A stretch of 38,125 nucleotides of DNA from JBFHFS01 sp041583495 (GTDB taxonomy: Bacteria > Bacteroidota > Bacteroidia > Bacteroidales > Marinilabiliaceae): the NCBI GenBank assembly GCA_041583495.1, contig JBFHFS010000048.1:1-38125 (forward strand), written 5' to 3'. This document shows, piece after piece, positions 16,271-25,159 of this stretch. The notes under the pieces are model-generated. The model ran no database searches. It worked only from the letters and a program-made list of their open reading frames with translations, and was not told where the DNA came from. A program made the translations under genes and the position numbers. How positions within the stretch are numbered: the stretch's first letter is position 1; each line of letters starts with the position of its first letter.

Positions 16271-17434
16271 TTAAAGCCCCTGTGCCGATACATCCTCGCG
16301 GTTCAGGGGTTTTTTATTTTCAATAAGCCAGTAATAGAGCCTGGCATAACGTTGCGACAAGGGTTCCCAATTGTAATCATGAATCAGGCGTTCATAACCT
16401 TTATCGGCAATCGCCTGCGCTTCCCGGGGATGAGAAAAGACCCAATTGAGTTTCCCGGCCAGGTCGGCTTCGTCGCCACTTTTAAAATAAAGCGACTCCT
16501 CATCGGAAAACACCTGTTTGTTCTCAGGAATGTCGCTGCACACCAATGGTACTTTGGCCGAAGCCGCTTCTAAAAGCATATTAGACATCCCTTCGTGAAA
16601 GCTCGGAAATACAAATACCCTGGCCTTTTTCAGATAAGCCATCAAAAGGGCCTTCTCCTTAATGATGTCGATAAACCGCACATTGAGTCCTTCGGCCAAT
16701 TGATCCAGACTTCTTGAATACTCCGCATCATGATCACGGTTGCCTATAATTAACACTCTACCCGCATAGTTTAATCGCCTCAGGGCTTTAAGCATCACGT
16801 GACAACCTTTTAGAGCCATTATACGGCCCGAAGCAAACAGCACATAATCCTTTTCATCAATAACAGGCAGTTGCTCCTCCTGCGGCTTAAAAACGATTCC
16901 ATTGGGAATAAATAAAATCTTACGACGGGTCTTCGATTGAAATTCTTTAGCCACCGGCAAACTTACTGAGGTGAGAATATCGGCAGGAACCTTAAAGAAA
17001 AGCCACTCCATCAAATAAAAATAGCCTTTCACCAGGCCGTTCCATTTATCAGCCAGATGAGGACGTGCCCTGTGACCTGCCAGCACAGGATACCTCAACC
17101 GAAGAAGTGGAATAATAAACGCGGCATCCACATGAAAAACATGAACCACATCGAAGCCACCCTTAAAAAGACAATAAAGAAGCGCCCTGGTATAATAATA
17201 GAGGGTATTTAACTTCCTGAGAAAAAACCGGGGAAAAACAACCTGCTCGATGCCGTCGTAGATCCCTGAGGTGCGATTGGTGTGCGTGGAGGTATTAAAG
17301 GCCACAAAATGGAACTGGTTTTTCAGGAAATACATCATATTTTCTCCGGCTCTGGCGGAACCGCCATAAGCCGGAAAGCCTTTAAGACCAATTATTGCAA
17401 CGCGTGGTTTGTTATCTGGGGTACTATTTTTCAT
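16271..17434 (-). CDS. GT4 family glycosyltransferase
   Basis: This 387-residue GT-B enzyme would add one sugar from a nucleotide donor to the lipid-linked repeat unit at the inner face of the membrane. The N-terminal fold opens with VAIIGLKGFPAYGGSARAGE, a glycine loop typical of the group that includes rhamnosyltransferase-like GT4 proteins. The C-terminal donor site has FVFPSFHEGMSNMLLEAASA, with the family E-x7-E spacing. It ends 18 bases from the convergent lipoprotein, and its last codons contain that gene's terminator. It is the last gene of the glycosyltransferase block. Confidence 0.9.
   Translation of the reverse strand: MKNSTPDNKPRVAIIGLKGFPAYGGSARAGENMMYFLKNQFHFVAFNTSTHTNRTSGIYDGIEQVVFPRFFLRKLNTLYYYTRALLYCLFKGGFDVVHVFHVDAAFIIPLLRLRYPVLAGHRARPHLADKWNGLVKGYFYLMEWLFFKVPADILTSVSLPVAKEFQSKTRRKILFIPNGIVFKPQEEQLPVIDEKDYVLFASGRIMALKGCHVMLKALRRLNYAGRVLIIGNRDHDAEYSRSLDQLAEGLNVRFIDIIKEKALLMAYLKKARVFVFPSFHEGMSNMLLEAASAKVPLVCSDIPENKQVFSDEESLYFKSGDEADLAGKLNWVFSHPREAQAIADKGYERLIHDYNWEPLSQRYARLYYWLIENKKPLNREDVSAQGL
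16277..16315 (+). terminator. Terminator of the 14741 gene, lying inside the opposing gene's 3' end
   Basis: CCCCTG at 16277-16282 and CAGGGG at 16304-16309 pair. A second step CCG/CGG lies inside, across a 2x2 internal loop. Six T and ATTTT follow. The stem lies within the last codons of the minus-strand glycosyltransferase, so the sequence serves both as coding DNA and as terminator. Confidence 0.8.
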
Positions 17435-17614
17435 TCGTAAATATTTAATTTAAAAGGTATGCTTGTTTGCCGGGAATTCAGCACAAGTTATGCCTCTCCA
17501 CATCCGGGTCGTTTCATCCGTTAATAAATATCTTTTAAAGGGCCCCAAAACCCCAAACAGAATTACCCTCCTAAAAAGGCTGTCTGATTGTCTGAAACCC
17601 TTAACCCTATTCGC

Positions 17615-18667
17615 TCAAATTTCAATCAACTCAAGGTATTTGCCAAAAAACCGTTCTGCCGAGAAGAGCTTCTGTAACCGCTCATAACCGGCATGCCCCA
17701 TCTCCCTGCGCAGGGACACATCGGCAGCGAGTTTTTCGATTTCGCAAGCCAGCTTTTCGGGCGATTGAATCGGAACCAAAAAGCCATTCTGACCCTGCTC
17801 CACCAGCCAATTGTTATCCCCGACATCGGTGGCCACCACAGGCAATCCGGCAGAAAGAGCCTCCATAATCGAGTTCGACAGACCCTCTTTAAGCGAACTA
17901 CTCAGGTAAATATGAGCCTGCCCAAACAAACGGGATAAATTATCGGGAGCGATCTCCATCTTTACATGCTGCTCCAGGCCCAGCTGAACAATCCACTGTC
18001 TCAACCAGGCTTCCTGCTCCCCATATCCAGCCATCACATACAAAAAATCCAGCCCCTTTTCCTTCAACAGAGACATGGTTTTCAGGGCAGTTAGATGGTC
18101 TTTTTGGGGCAAGAAGCGGGCGGCCGTTAAAATCACCAACGTTGATTCCGAAGTCTGCCGGCAACGTTCCATCTCCCCATCCAGCCCATTATGAATCACC
18201 AGCATTTTGTCTTTTCTGAAACCCAACCGGGCTAAATTTTGTGCCCCGGAATGGTTATTGAAGATGGTTTTATGAGAAACATAATTATGTAGCCAACGCT
18301 GCCACACCAACTTGGCTGGAGCTATCTCACAATTTCGGATGCCCCCGTAAATATGAGAAATGGACGAAAGTCGGCCGGCCAAACCACCCACAAAATTATT
18401 GAGCAATAAAAAGTTAAAGAGGTGCGTTACCTTCTCGCGTTTAAGAAGTCGAATAAACGAGATGATCTTTTTAAGCCATCCACCCTTCAAAAAGATTACA
18501 TCCAGCCCATGCTCCGAAATATAAGTCCGGTAACGTGGCGCCACGACCTTATCGCTCCAGACAATTAGAAAAGCCCTATGCCTGGTTTGTAATTCCTTCA
18601 CTAACAACAGACTTTGCTTTTCAGCCCCGCCCACACTTAACTCTTTAATAAAAACAGCTACAACCAT
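17615..18667 (-). CDS. GT4 family glycosyltransferase
   Basis: This 350-residue GT-B protein begins with IKELSVGGAEKQSLLLVKEL, the common GGAE acceptor-site loop. Its donor site reads LSSSLKEGLSNSIMEALSAG, followed by LPVVATDVGDN. It probably transfers one sugar of the repeat unit; donor and linkage cannot be read from sequence. Gaps of 180 and 214 bases flank it. They are wider than elsewhere in the locus, and I saw no gene in either. Confidence 0.9.
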   Translation of the reverse strand: MVVAVFIKELSVGGAEKQSLLLVKELQTRHRAFLIVWSDKVVAPRYRTYISEHGLDVIFLKGGWLKKIISFIRLLKREKVTHLFNFLLLNNFVGGLAGRLSSISHIYGGIRNCEIAPAKLVWQRWLHNYVSHKTIFNNHSGAQNLARLGFRKDKMLVIHNGLDGEMERCRQTSESTLVILTAARFLPQKDHLTALKTMSLLKEKGLDFLYVMAGYGEQEAWLRQWIVQLGLEQHVKMEIAPDNLSRLFGQAHIYLSSSLKEGLSNSIMEALSAGLPVVATDVGDNNWLVEQGQNGFLVPIQSPEKLACEIEKLAADVSLRREMGHAGYERLQKLFSAERFFGKYLELIEI

Positions 18668-18881
18668 ATTGGAGTAAATTTAAACATTTGAGGCAACAGG
18701 CAGCCCAATGAGGCCAGACCTTTATCATAAATGAACATACCGCGTAAAAACCATACATCTCTCATCTGCACGGGATTTTTGACTTATTAAACCACACCCC
18801 CTTCCAGGGCCCCTAAAATCCTTTTCATCCTTGACATCCATTCCAGGAATTAGCCAAACGAACTCTTTAGAGCCGGGATAC

Positions 18882-20342
18882 TCAAATAAAACAATCCCCC
18901 ATGATCCAGTTTTTATAAATACCCATTGTATGGCATGAGGACACCTTATGGTTTCCGGGAAATTGAAATTGACCCCTTACCTGCTCAGCATAATGCGTTT
19001 CAGAAAGCCGGGTCACTTCACAAAGAACCAGGCCTCCTCCATACCTATCGAAACAGTTTTGTGCCGGTCTCAATAATTGCCCATTCTCAAAAAAGAGAGG
19101 GCCCGCAGGTCGGGCATGCCGAACATCGGATACCACCGGATTTTGAGGATGAGGCACCCACTCATCTTCCAATATGTTGTCACAATAAAAAAGATACAGA
19201 TCCTGATAGGATGAGGCATAAGAAGTCTCTTTCTTCACACCAAAGATCCACCACTTTTGCTGATGGTAAAAAGGGGTAAGATCGACCCATTTTTGGTTGC
19301 TAAACACCTTTCTAAAACGGCTCCATTTAAGGGGAAACCGATCGGACTTGTAGATGCATACCTCCTTGGCTGAACTATTTTCGGGCAACATATACCAATC
19401 GTTTTCCACCTTAAAAACATAGGGGTAAGATAAATGAGTGGCCCGATTCAGTACTTTTGCCGGAGGGGCTTTCATTTGCAGGGTACCCCGGTCGATTTCG
19501 GCTACAGAAAGATGTCCCTTGCCGGCCTCCACTTCTTCCAGAAAGAGGAAAAGACCGCTATCGGCATCAACCAGCATAGGATCGGCCCAGGCCCGGGAAG
19601 AGGGTGGCTTTACAACAGCTACATCCTGCCCTTTTAAATTGCCAATACTTTGGGTGCTCATCCTCATCAATTGCCAGCGTGGTTTTAAGATGTTTTCCCT
19701 GAACTTTTGGGAGAGCAACCAAAATTGGAACTTAAAAACCCTCGAAAGATTACTGCCCTGACCATTCCTCTCTTCAAGGAGGGCCAGTGGCCTTGAGTGG
19801 TCAAAAACAAGCTGATCCAATATTTTTTCCAGGTTGAATTGCAGAAATCCTATATTTTTTCGAAACGAAAAATTTCGGGTCTGAAAGAAAACCCCCAGAG
19901 TCTTGTCCTCCACACCCTTCCTAATGGTTAACGGACTGCCCAGAGAAAAGAAATGCAGATAAAAGTACCACAACCCTCGTACTCCGGGCCTGGTTAAAAG
20001 ATGGCCCTTCGGCCCCAAAAACCAGCACCGGTCTAACTTAAATGAATGCGTTATTGAGAGGGCCGATTTTAAGGACACGGCACCCAAAACAGGGTCACCG
20101 CTCTTTAAGGGCTCAACTTTAATATATCTGGAACCATTTACCGGCTCAAAAAACGGAAACCGCCTAAAGATCCATCCATTCAACCATGAAAAGAGCCAAC
20201 GTTTAAGACGTCCTTCCCTGGGCGAAGCCTTCAAATAAAGAGAGACTTGCACTTTGCGGGTTCGGGCGTACCCCATTAAAGTATCGTAAAACCACTGGGC
20301 CACGACGGGAGATTCAAGAGCAATCGTTATTTTTCGTTTCAT
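18882..20342 (-). CDS. Formyltransferase/beta-propeller protein (GINT1 N-terminal domain-like)
   Basis: This is a 486-residue protein. Residues from about 240 contain repeated blade-like strands: FLFLEEVEAGKGHLSVAEID, YPYVFKVENDWYMLPE and WWIFGVKKET, then NPVVSDVRHARPAGPLF and LLRPAQNCFDRYGG. This matches the five-bladed, GH43-like propeller domain found at the N-terminus of glucosamine inositolphosphorylceramide transferase 1 and in many bacterial polysaccharide loci. The N-terminal 220 residues resemble the formyltransferase-like part often fused to it, but no catalytic N-H-D triad is clear. A role as a carbohydrate-modifying or transferase enzyme is inferred. It starts four bases inside the upstream GT4 gene (ATGA overlap), so the two are translationally coupled. 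Confidence 0.72.
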   Translation of the reverse strand: MKRKITIALESPVVAQWFYDTLMGYARTRKVQVSLYLKASPREGRLKRWLFSWLNGWIFRRFPFFEPVNGSRYIKVEPLKSGDPVLGAVSLKSALSITHSFKLDRCWFLGPKGHLLTRPGVRGLWYFYLHFFSLGSPLTIRKGVEDKTLGVFFQTRNFSFRKNIGFLQFNLEKILDQLVFDHSRPLALLEERNGQGSNLSRVFKFQFWLLSQKFRENILKPRWQLMRMSTQSIGNLKGQDVAVVKPPSSRAWADPMLVDADSGLFLFLEEVEAGKGHLSVAEIDRGTLQMKAPPAKVLNRATHLSYPYVFKVENDWYMLPENSSAKEVCIYKSDRFPLKWSRFRKVFSNQKWVDLTPFYHQQKWWIFGVKKETSYASSYQDLYLFYCDNILEDEWVPHPQNPVVSDVRHARPAGPLFFENGQLLRPAQNCFDRYGGGLVLCEVTRLSETHYAEQVRGQFQFPGNHKVSSCHTMGIYKNWIMGDCFI

Positions 20343-21430
20343 CTGTTCAAAACTTTGTCATACACCGCTTCATATTCCCCAACCATTCCTTTAATGGAAT
20401 AATTGAGAGCCACCAGTTCTTTCCCGGCCAACCCCATCTTTTGACATTTATCCGGATCCGCGAGCAACTCCTCGACCCGGTTTTTCATTTGTTGAATATT
20501 ATTTTGGGGAACAAGGTACCCGGTAACCCCATGCACAACCACTTCATTTATCCCCGAAACATCCGTTGCAACCACCGGTTTTTTCAGAAGCATGTATTCC
20601 AGGAGACTGTTGGATGTTCCCTCTCCGAAAGAGGCCAGAATGGCTACATCAAACAAGTTAACCACTTCCTCCACATTCCGTATTTTCCCGGTAAATTTGA
20701 AGTAGGGCTTTAGGTCGAAAGGCACCAACCGCTCCACTTTCTCCTTATCCGGGCCATCACCTACCAGAAAAAAGACCACATCCTTCCGCTCCTTCAACAA
20801 CATCAGAGCCGTCTTCACAAACATCGGAAAGTTCTTCCGCCAATCGATGGTAGCGACCATTCCCACCACCTTCTCTCCGGGTTTTAGGTCATATAGGACA
20901 CGTAATTCCTCTATACTTGCCAGACTTTTCCCTCTATCGAAATCTATTCCATTTCTAATTAGAAGACCTTTCCTCTTAGGCACCTTATACACCTCTAACC
21001 CAACGAGCGAATTGGAAATGATAACCTCTGAAAAGGGGAAGGTTATTTTTGTTCTCAACCAATCCTTGGTAAATATTTTAAGCCGGGAGTTGGCAATCAT
21101 GCCATTTACAAAGGGTTTTTGCGACAACCACACATAGGGCAGCGACACCATCGAGGGTAACCCTCCCCAACTATGAACCACATCGGGTGAAAACTTACGA
21201 GCAGCACGATAAAGAGAGATGAAAACACCGGGATCGGCGCGAAATCTCCGGGCCAGATATTTCACCTGGACGCCTTCCATTTGAAATATCTCCTGATAAT
21301 GCACATCGTCTTTAAGCGTGAGTATAAGAATAGTGTACATCTTCTTTGCAGACAACGCTCTCACCAGCTCCACCAGTCGCCTTTGTTTGCCACCATCCCG
21401 CAGGCTCTCCACAATCATCAATATCTTCAT
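20339..21430 (-). CDS. GT4 family glycosyltransferase
   Basis: This 363-residue GT-B enzyme opens with MKILMIVESLRDGGKQRRLV, the acceptor-side glycine loop. The donor site has VAILASFGEGTSNSLLEYML, followed by KKPVVATDVSGINEVV. It would act on the cytosolic face of the membrane in repeat-unit assembly. It shares an ATGA overlap with the following propeller protein, so the pair may work on the same sugar. Confidence 0.9.
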   Translation of the reverse strand: MKILMIVESLRDGGKQRRLVELVRALSAKKMYTILILTLKDDVHYQEIFQMEGVQVKYLARRFRADPGVFISLYRAARKFSPDVVHSWGGLPSMVSLPYVWLSQKPFVNGMIANSRLKIFTKDWLRTKITFPFSEVIISNSLVGLEVYKVPKRKGLLIRNGIDFDRGKSLASIEELRVLYDLKPGEKVVGMVATIDWRKNFPMFVKTALMLLKERKDVVFFLVGDGPDKEKVERLVPFDLKPYFKFTGKIRNVEEVVNLFDVAILASFGEGTSNSLLEYMLLKKPVVATDVSGINEVVVHGVTGYLVPQNNIQQMKNRVEELLADPDKCQKMGLAGKELVALNYSIKGMVGEYEAVYDKVLNR

Positions 21431-21482
21431 AGAAAAAGAATATTCCCCCCCTTAAGGGAGGTATAATTTTATACAATCCAAA

Positions 21483-22625
21483 TTAATCACCCTTCCTTAT
21501 CCGGGTTGTTACCCAATTAATAATGTGAGCAGCACGCTGATGCCAGGTGTAATTTCTCAAAAACTCGTCATAAGCCTGTTGCTGCAACTGCCCTCTTAAT
21601 CCTGCATCGTTTTGAAGACGGTCCAGTGCCTCGATCCAGGCTTCCGGAACCTCGGCGGGCACCAACAAAGCGGTATCATTGGAGAGCACCTCCCTGAGAA
21701 CAGGTATATCACTCACAATCATAGACTTGCGAGCCGACATATATTCAAATATCTTTAACGGTGACATGTACGAGCTGGTGGAAAAGGCTGCCTTGCTGGA
21801 GACAAAAACCTCCGGTTGATAGGGTGCCAGTAACACATCGCAGGCGTTTCGATAGATATGCACCCAGGCGGGAGACACGAAACCATAAAAAAACAGGTTG
21901 GGCAATGGCTTATGTTGGCCGTTGAGATCCTTCGGGCTGGCGCCGAAAATATGAAACCCAATATTTGGTCTGCCTTCCGCCATCTTCAGAAGAACCTCCA
22001 ATCCCCTCCCCTTAAACAAACTCCCAAAATACCCGGCATTGAAAGAAAATTCTCCTTTCAAAGAACCTTTTTCTTCGAGTGGCTTCTCGTCGGCCCCATC
22101 ATGCGCCACCAGCATATCTTTTTCCGCAATGCCTTCCTGGGAATACAAATTCTTTAAAGCCTGAGAAATCACTACCATTCCGGCAAAAGAACGCTTTTTT
22201 ATAAATCGATTAAAGAGCTTCAACATCCACTTTCGTCGGGTGCCATATAAAAAGGTATGGGCCTCATACACAAATCCGGGTGCGCTTAGAGAGAGCGCAA
22301 AAGCCGACACCACTGCACGTGTATAGGCTATCGTGGGCCGAAACATCAGGACCTGAAGGATGGCCACCAATGCCAGGATGAGAGATGCCAATCGCCCTTG
22401 CCCTGGAACCCAAATCGTTTTTATCTCAAACGCAGAATCTACCCCATAAAACTCAAAGAGCTGAGCCTCATTACGGTATTGGGAAGACCTGAAAGCCAGC
22501 AACTTAACATCATAGCCCTGCTCAGCCATGGCCTTACACATACGCATAACATGAATGCTGCTGGCCTTTCGTCCGGGCAACTGCACCTCGGCCACATATA
22601 ATATCCTGGGTTTCTTGTTACTCAT
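21483..22625 (-). CDS. GT4 family glycosyltransferase
   Basis: This 380-residue GT-B protein starts with PRILYVAEVQLPGRKASSIH, where the SSIH acceptor segment replaces the GGAE type. The donor region reads SSYMSPLKIFEYMSARKSMI and VSDIPVLREVLSNDTALLV, placing the family Glu in IFEYM. A repeat-unit sugar transfer is likely. Its ATG overlaps the stop of the AsnB-like gene by four bases, so these two products are probably made in equal amounts. Confidence 0.88.
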   Translation of the reverse strand: MSNKKPRILYVAEVQLPGRKASSIHVMRMCKAMAEQGYDVKLLAFRSSQYRNEAQLFEFYGVDSAFEIKTIWVPGQGRLASLILALVAILQVLMFRPTIAYTRAVVSAFALSLSAPGFVYEAHTFLYGTRRKWMLKLFNRFIKKRSFAGMVVISQALKNLYSQEGIAEKDMLVAHDGADEKPLEEKGSLKGEFSFNAGYFGSLFKGRGLEVLLKMAEGRPNIGFHIFGASPKDLNGQHKPLPNLFFYGFVSPAWVHIYRNACDVLLAPYQPEVFVSSKAAFSTSSYMSPLKIFEYMSARKSMIVSDIPVLREVLSNDTALLVPAEVPEAWIEALDRLQNDAGLRGQLQQQAYDEFLRNYTWHQRAAHIINWVTTRIRKGD

Positions 22626-23842
22626 AATTGTTTTCCTGCTTTTAAATGCACCTCCAATGAGAAGAGGCCTTGTATCAACTTACCGTGATCTGCCGTTTTA
22701 TTAAGATGACTCTTCCAGATTTCCTCCAGATTAAATGTGTCCCACAATTTTCTGGCCATTAGATCGGCCAGCTGGGACCAAACCAAATGCCTGAATGAGG
22801 CACTTTCGATCAAGTTACCCGAAAAATTAAAATAGTTGATATTGGGATCATTGAGAACCCCGAACCGTTTACGGAGGCCTATCCACTTTTTCCTGACTTT
22901 GGGTTTCCAGCGAGCTGCTCCCAGCGGAAATCCCACATTATTTTTCACCGGAAGAGAAAACAGAACGGGCTGCCACCATTGCAGAAATTGCTTAAATAAT
23001 CCCTGATGGCGTTTCTGATCCTCAGTAAGACCCAAAAAGAGAGCCATTAAAGCAGGATCATTAAAAGGGGCTGCATGCTCAAATCCTTTAAGCATCACGT
23101 GAGGTGCGATGTATTTATTCTGACGATTTAAAAGGTCCAGTCCCTCCTCAAACGTTAGAAAACCCCGGGCAGGGGAAGGTATCACCACCTGTTGTCTCGA
23201 ATAGTCCAGACCACCACTCAAAAGCAGGGCGTCCCCCCCTTTAATGAAGCGGTTAAAATCAATAAATTTATCAATGGCCTCCTCTTGACCGGTGGCTAGC
23301 TCACCCCGGATATGATCGCCGGTGATGGCCTCGCCTAAAAAGCCCGACCAGTGTAACCCTCCGGCGAACGACTGCTTAATCCGATAAAGGGGTGCGTGAT
23401 AAAAGAGCAAAGTCTGATGATCCATGGCAGCCGAAGTTTCCAACAGCTCATCCAGGGTATAATCATACTCTTTCAACGGAATCTGCATATTTCGAATCCC
23501 CGCTTGGCGCGCCACACGACCGGCAATTTCAAAGTCGAAACTTCCGGGCAGGCCATAGGTGTAAGTCACAATATTTGAGGAATCAGTAAACTCCAGCAAG
23601 GCCCCCAGCACCGCCCGGCTATCAAGTCCCCCACTCAGCGGGACCACATTGGTCTGCCCGGGTTTGAAAAGCTTCTCTACCGACCCAAGAAAATGGCTTC
23701 GTATCCGCCCCAAAAGCTCCGTTTGGGTCAAGCCTGTTTGATCTACAGCTTCGATTTTAGAGGGTAATCGCACGGTAGTTGGGCTATAATCTAAAAAATA
23801 GCCCAATTCCAGGAAAGAAGCAATCTTGGGTGAAAATATCAT
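22622..23842 (-). CDS. Asparagine synthetase-like PP-loop protein lacking the glutaminase domain
   Basis: This 406-residue protein contains only the synthetase half of AsnB. The PP-loop VVPLSGGLDSRAVLGAL (SGGLDSR at 70-76) binds ATP and would adenylate a carboxylate. There is no N-terminal Cys or class II glutaminase; only about 60 residues precede the loop. It may take ammonia or an amine directly, or use ammonia from a partner such as the full AsnB at 8792. Homologues occur in polysaccharide clusters without a known substrate. It lies directly after the four ATP-grasp genes and is coupled by overlap to a GT4, so I infer an amide- or aminoacyl-forming step on a sugar. Confidence 0.8.
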   Translation of the reverse strand: MIFSPKIASFLELGYFLDYSPTTVRLPSKIEAVDQTGLTQTELLGRIRSHFLGSVEKLFKPGQTNVVPLSGGLDSRAVLGALLEFTDSSNIVTYTYGLPGSFDFEIAGRVARQAGIRNMQIPLKEYDYTLDELLETSAAMDHQTLLFYHAPLYRIKQSFAGGLHWSGFLGEAITGDHIRGELATGQEEAIDKFIDFNRFIKGGDALLLSGGLDYSRQQVVIPSPARGFLTFEEGLDLLNRQNKYIAPHVMLKGFEHAAPFNDPALMALFLGLTEDQKRHQGLFKQFLQWWQPVLFSLPVKNNVGFPLGAARWKPKVRKKWIGLRKRFGVLNDPNINYFNFSGNLIESASFRHLVWSQLADLMARKLWDTFNLEEIWKSHLNKTADHGKLIQGLFSLEVHLKAGKQL

Positions 23843-23884
23843 ATATCCTTATTTAAAATTAAGAAACGACCAACCGGGATTGTT

Positions 23885-23900
23885 GTTCGGAGAACCGAAC
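23885..23900. other. Intercistronic hairpin
   Basis: GTTCGG and CCGAAC form a perfect 6-bp stem with an AGAA tetraloop, in the 65-base gap between the first ATP-grasp gene and the AsnB-like gene. No T run follows on the minus strand. It may stabilise or process the long transcript. Confidence 0.4.
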
Positions 23901-23907
23901 CAATCCA

Positions 23908-25086
23908 TTAGCGTATCTGTAATCTGAACCCGGGTTTTTTCCGAACACAAAAGGCCAGCACCTCATCGGTAAATGGACCAAAAAGGGGGCCATTGCAAAA
24001 CTGCAACATATCTACCCCCACGTCAAAATTGTTAAGTTCAATTAACAAAACGCGCTCATTCTCATCCACGCAAATATCAAAACCAATCACCCTGCAATAG
24101 GGCTGTTTTGCAGCCAATTGTTTGGCCAGATCCATTACGGCTTCATATTTAAACAGGTGGGTGCCCTTTAGTGAGTCCAAACCATTCAGCGCCCTATAAC
24201 CCTTCCCGTTTATATCGTAAATATTTCCATTAAGGGTTCCCTCAGAAGAGACCCCGCAAGCTTTACCTCCTGAGCTCACATTGTCGATCACAAAACCCGG
24301 TGCCCCTACTCTTAATACACTGTGAAGAACGTGCACCGACTCATCAGTGACCGATCGGTAGGTATACACACGCAGAGTATTCAACGAGGTTGGATTAAAA
24401 GCCCCATAGGACGAATGTTGTTGCACAACTTGCTGCAACAAAAAATTATCGCCAAAATGATGCTCCAGCCACTTTTTGGTCACTTTCACCGAACCAGCAA
24501 AGAAGCCTCCATCTTTGCTTTCCAACATTACAATTGATTTTCCTCCCTGCGAATCGACCGAAGCCTTGATTATTACCCTGTCTTGCTCGCCGGCCAATTT
24601 TTCCAGCATCTCATCCACATCCCCCACCAACTTATAGTCTTCATCCAGGTAAGCCCCGTGCATTTTACGCAACCAAACAGAGGGCAACAGGCTTTTATCG
24701 ATCAATAGGGAGTACATGTTTTTGTCGGCAAAACTGCGCGAATACTCGCGGTTATTCAGCATGGGCTCTATATGGGTGAAATAAAGACTATCGGGAACAT
24801 AATCCGAACTCTTCACCCCCGAAAGGGACGAATACAATCGCAAAAACACCTTTGGGATTCTGGGCGAAAGAACCCGCCACCGGGCTTTATACTTTTGCAA
24901 ATCCAACCGATCGGTCACCTTTGGCATCGCCGGCATCCGGTTTTCAATTCTCATTGCCTCGAGGACACATCCCAGATAGGTGCGGTAGCCGGAATTCCAT
25001 CGCAGAAACTTTTTCAATGCCCGGTAACAATAACCCAATAATTCGCGGTAACCTTTTAAACTGCGGTATTGAAAATATACACTCAT
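23908..25086 (-). CDS. Sugar-transfer-associated ATP-grasp protein, type A, copy 1
   Basis: This 392-residue protein belongs to the ATP-grasp group named for its association with sugar transfer genes (ATPgrasp_ST). ATP-grasp enzymes activate a carboxylate as acyl phosphate and join it to an amine or thiol. The conserved nucleotide Lys lies in VIIKASVDSQGGKSIVMLE. FNPTSLNTLRVYTYRS and VIDNVSSGGKACGV follow. The metal-binding Asp...Glu-x-Asn motif is FDICVDENERVLLIELNNFD, so the active site looks intact. Its closest relative here is 26481-27659, with the same length, the shared LNNxEYSRSFADKNMY segment and the same ending FRLQIR. The substrate is unknown. It precedes the AsnB-like gene, 65 bases away. 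Confidence 0.88.
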   Translation of the reverse strand: MSVYFQYRSLKGYRELLGYCYRALKKFLRWNSGYRTYLGCVLEAMRIENRMPAMPKVTDRLDLQKYKARWRVLSPRIPKVFLRLYSSLSGVKSSDYVPDSLYFTHIEPMLNNREYSRSFADKNMYSLLIDKSLLPSVWLRKMHGAYLDEDYKLVGDVDEMLEKLAGEQDRVIIKASVDSQGGKSIVMLESKDGGFFAGSVKVTKKWLEHHFGDNFLLQQVVQQHSSYGAFNPTSLNTLRVYTYRSVTDESVHVLHSVLRVGAPGFVIDNVSSGGKACGVSSEGTLNGNIYDINGKGYRALNGLDSLKGTHLFKYEAVMDLAKQLAAKQPYCRVIGFDICVDENERVLLIELNNFDVGVDMLQFCNGPLFGPFTDEVLAFCVRKKPGFRLQIR

Positions 25087-25159
25087 AATTGTAACAATAC
25101 TTGTTTATACCTTTATTTAATCGTTTTCATCAGCCCCTCCTTATTGAACCACCTGAATG

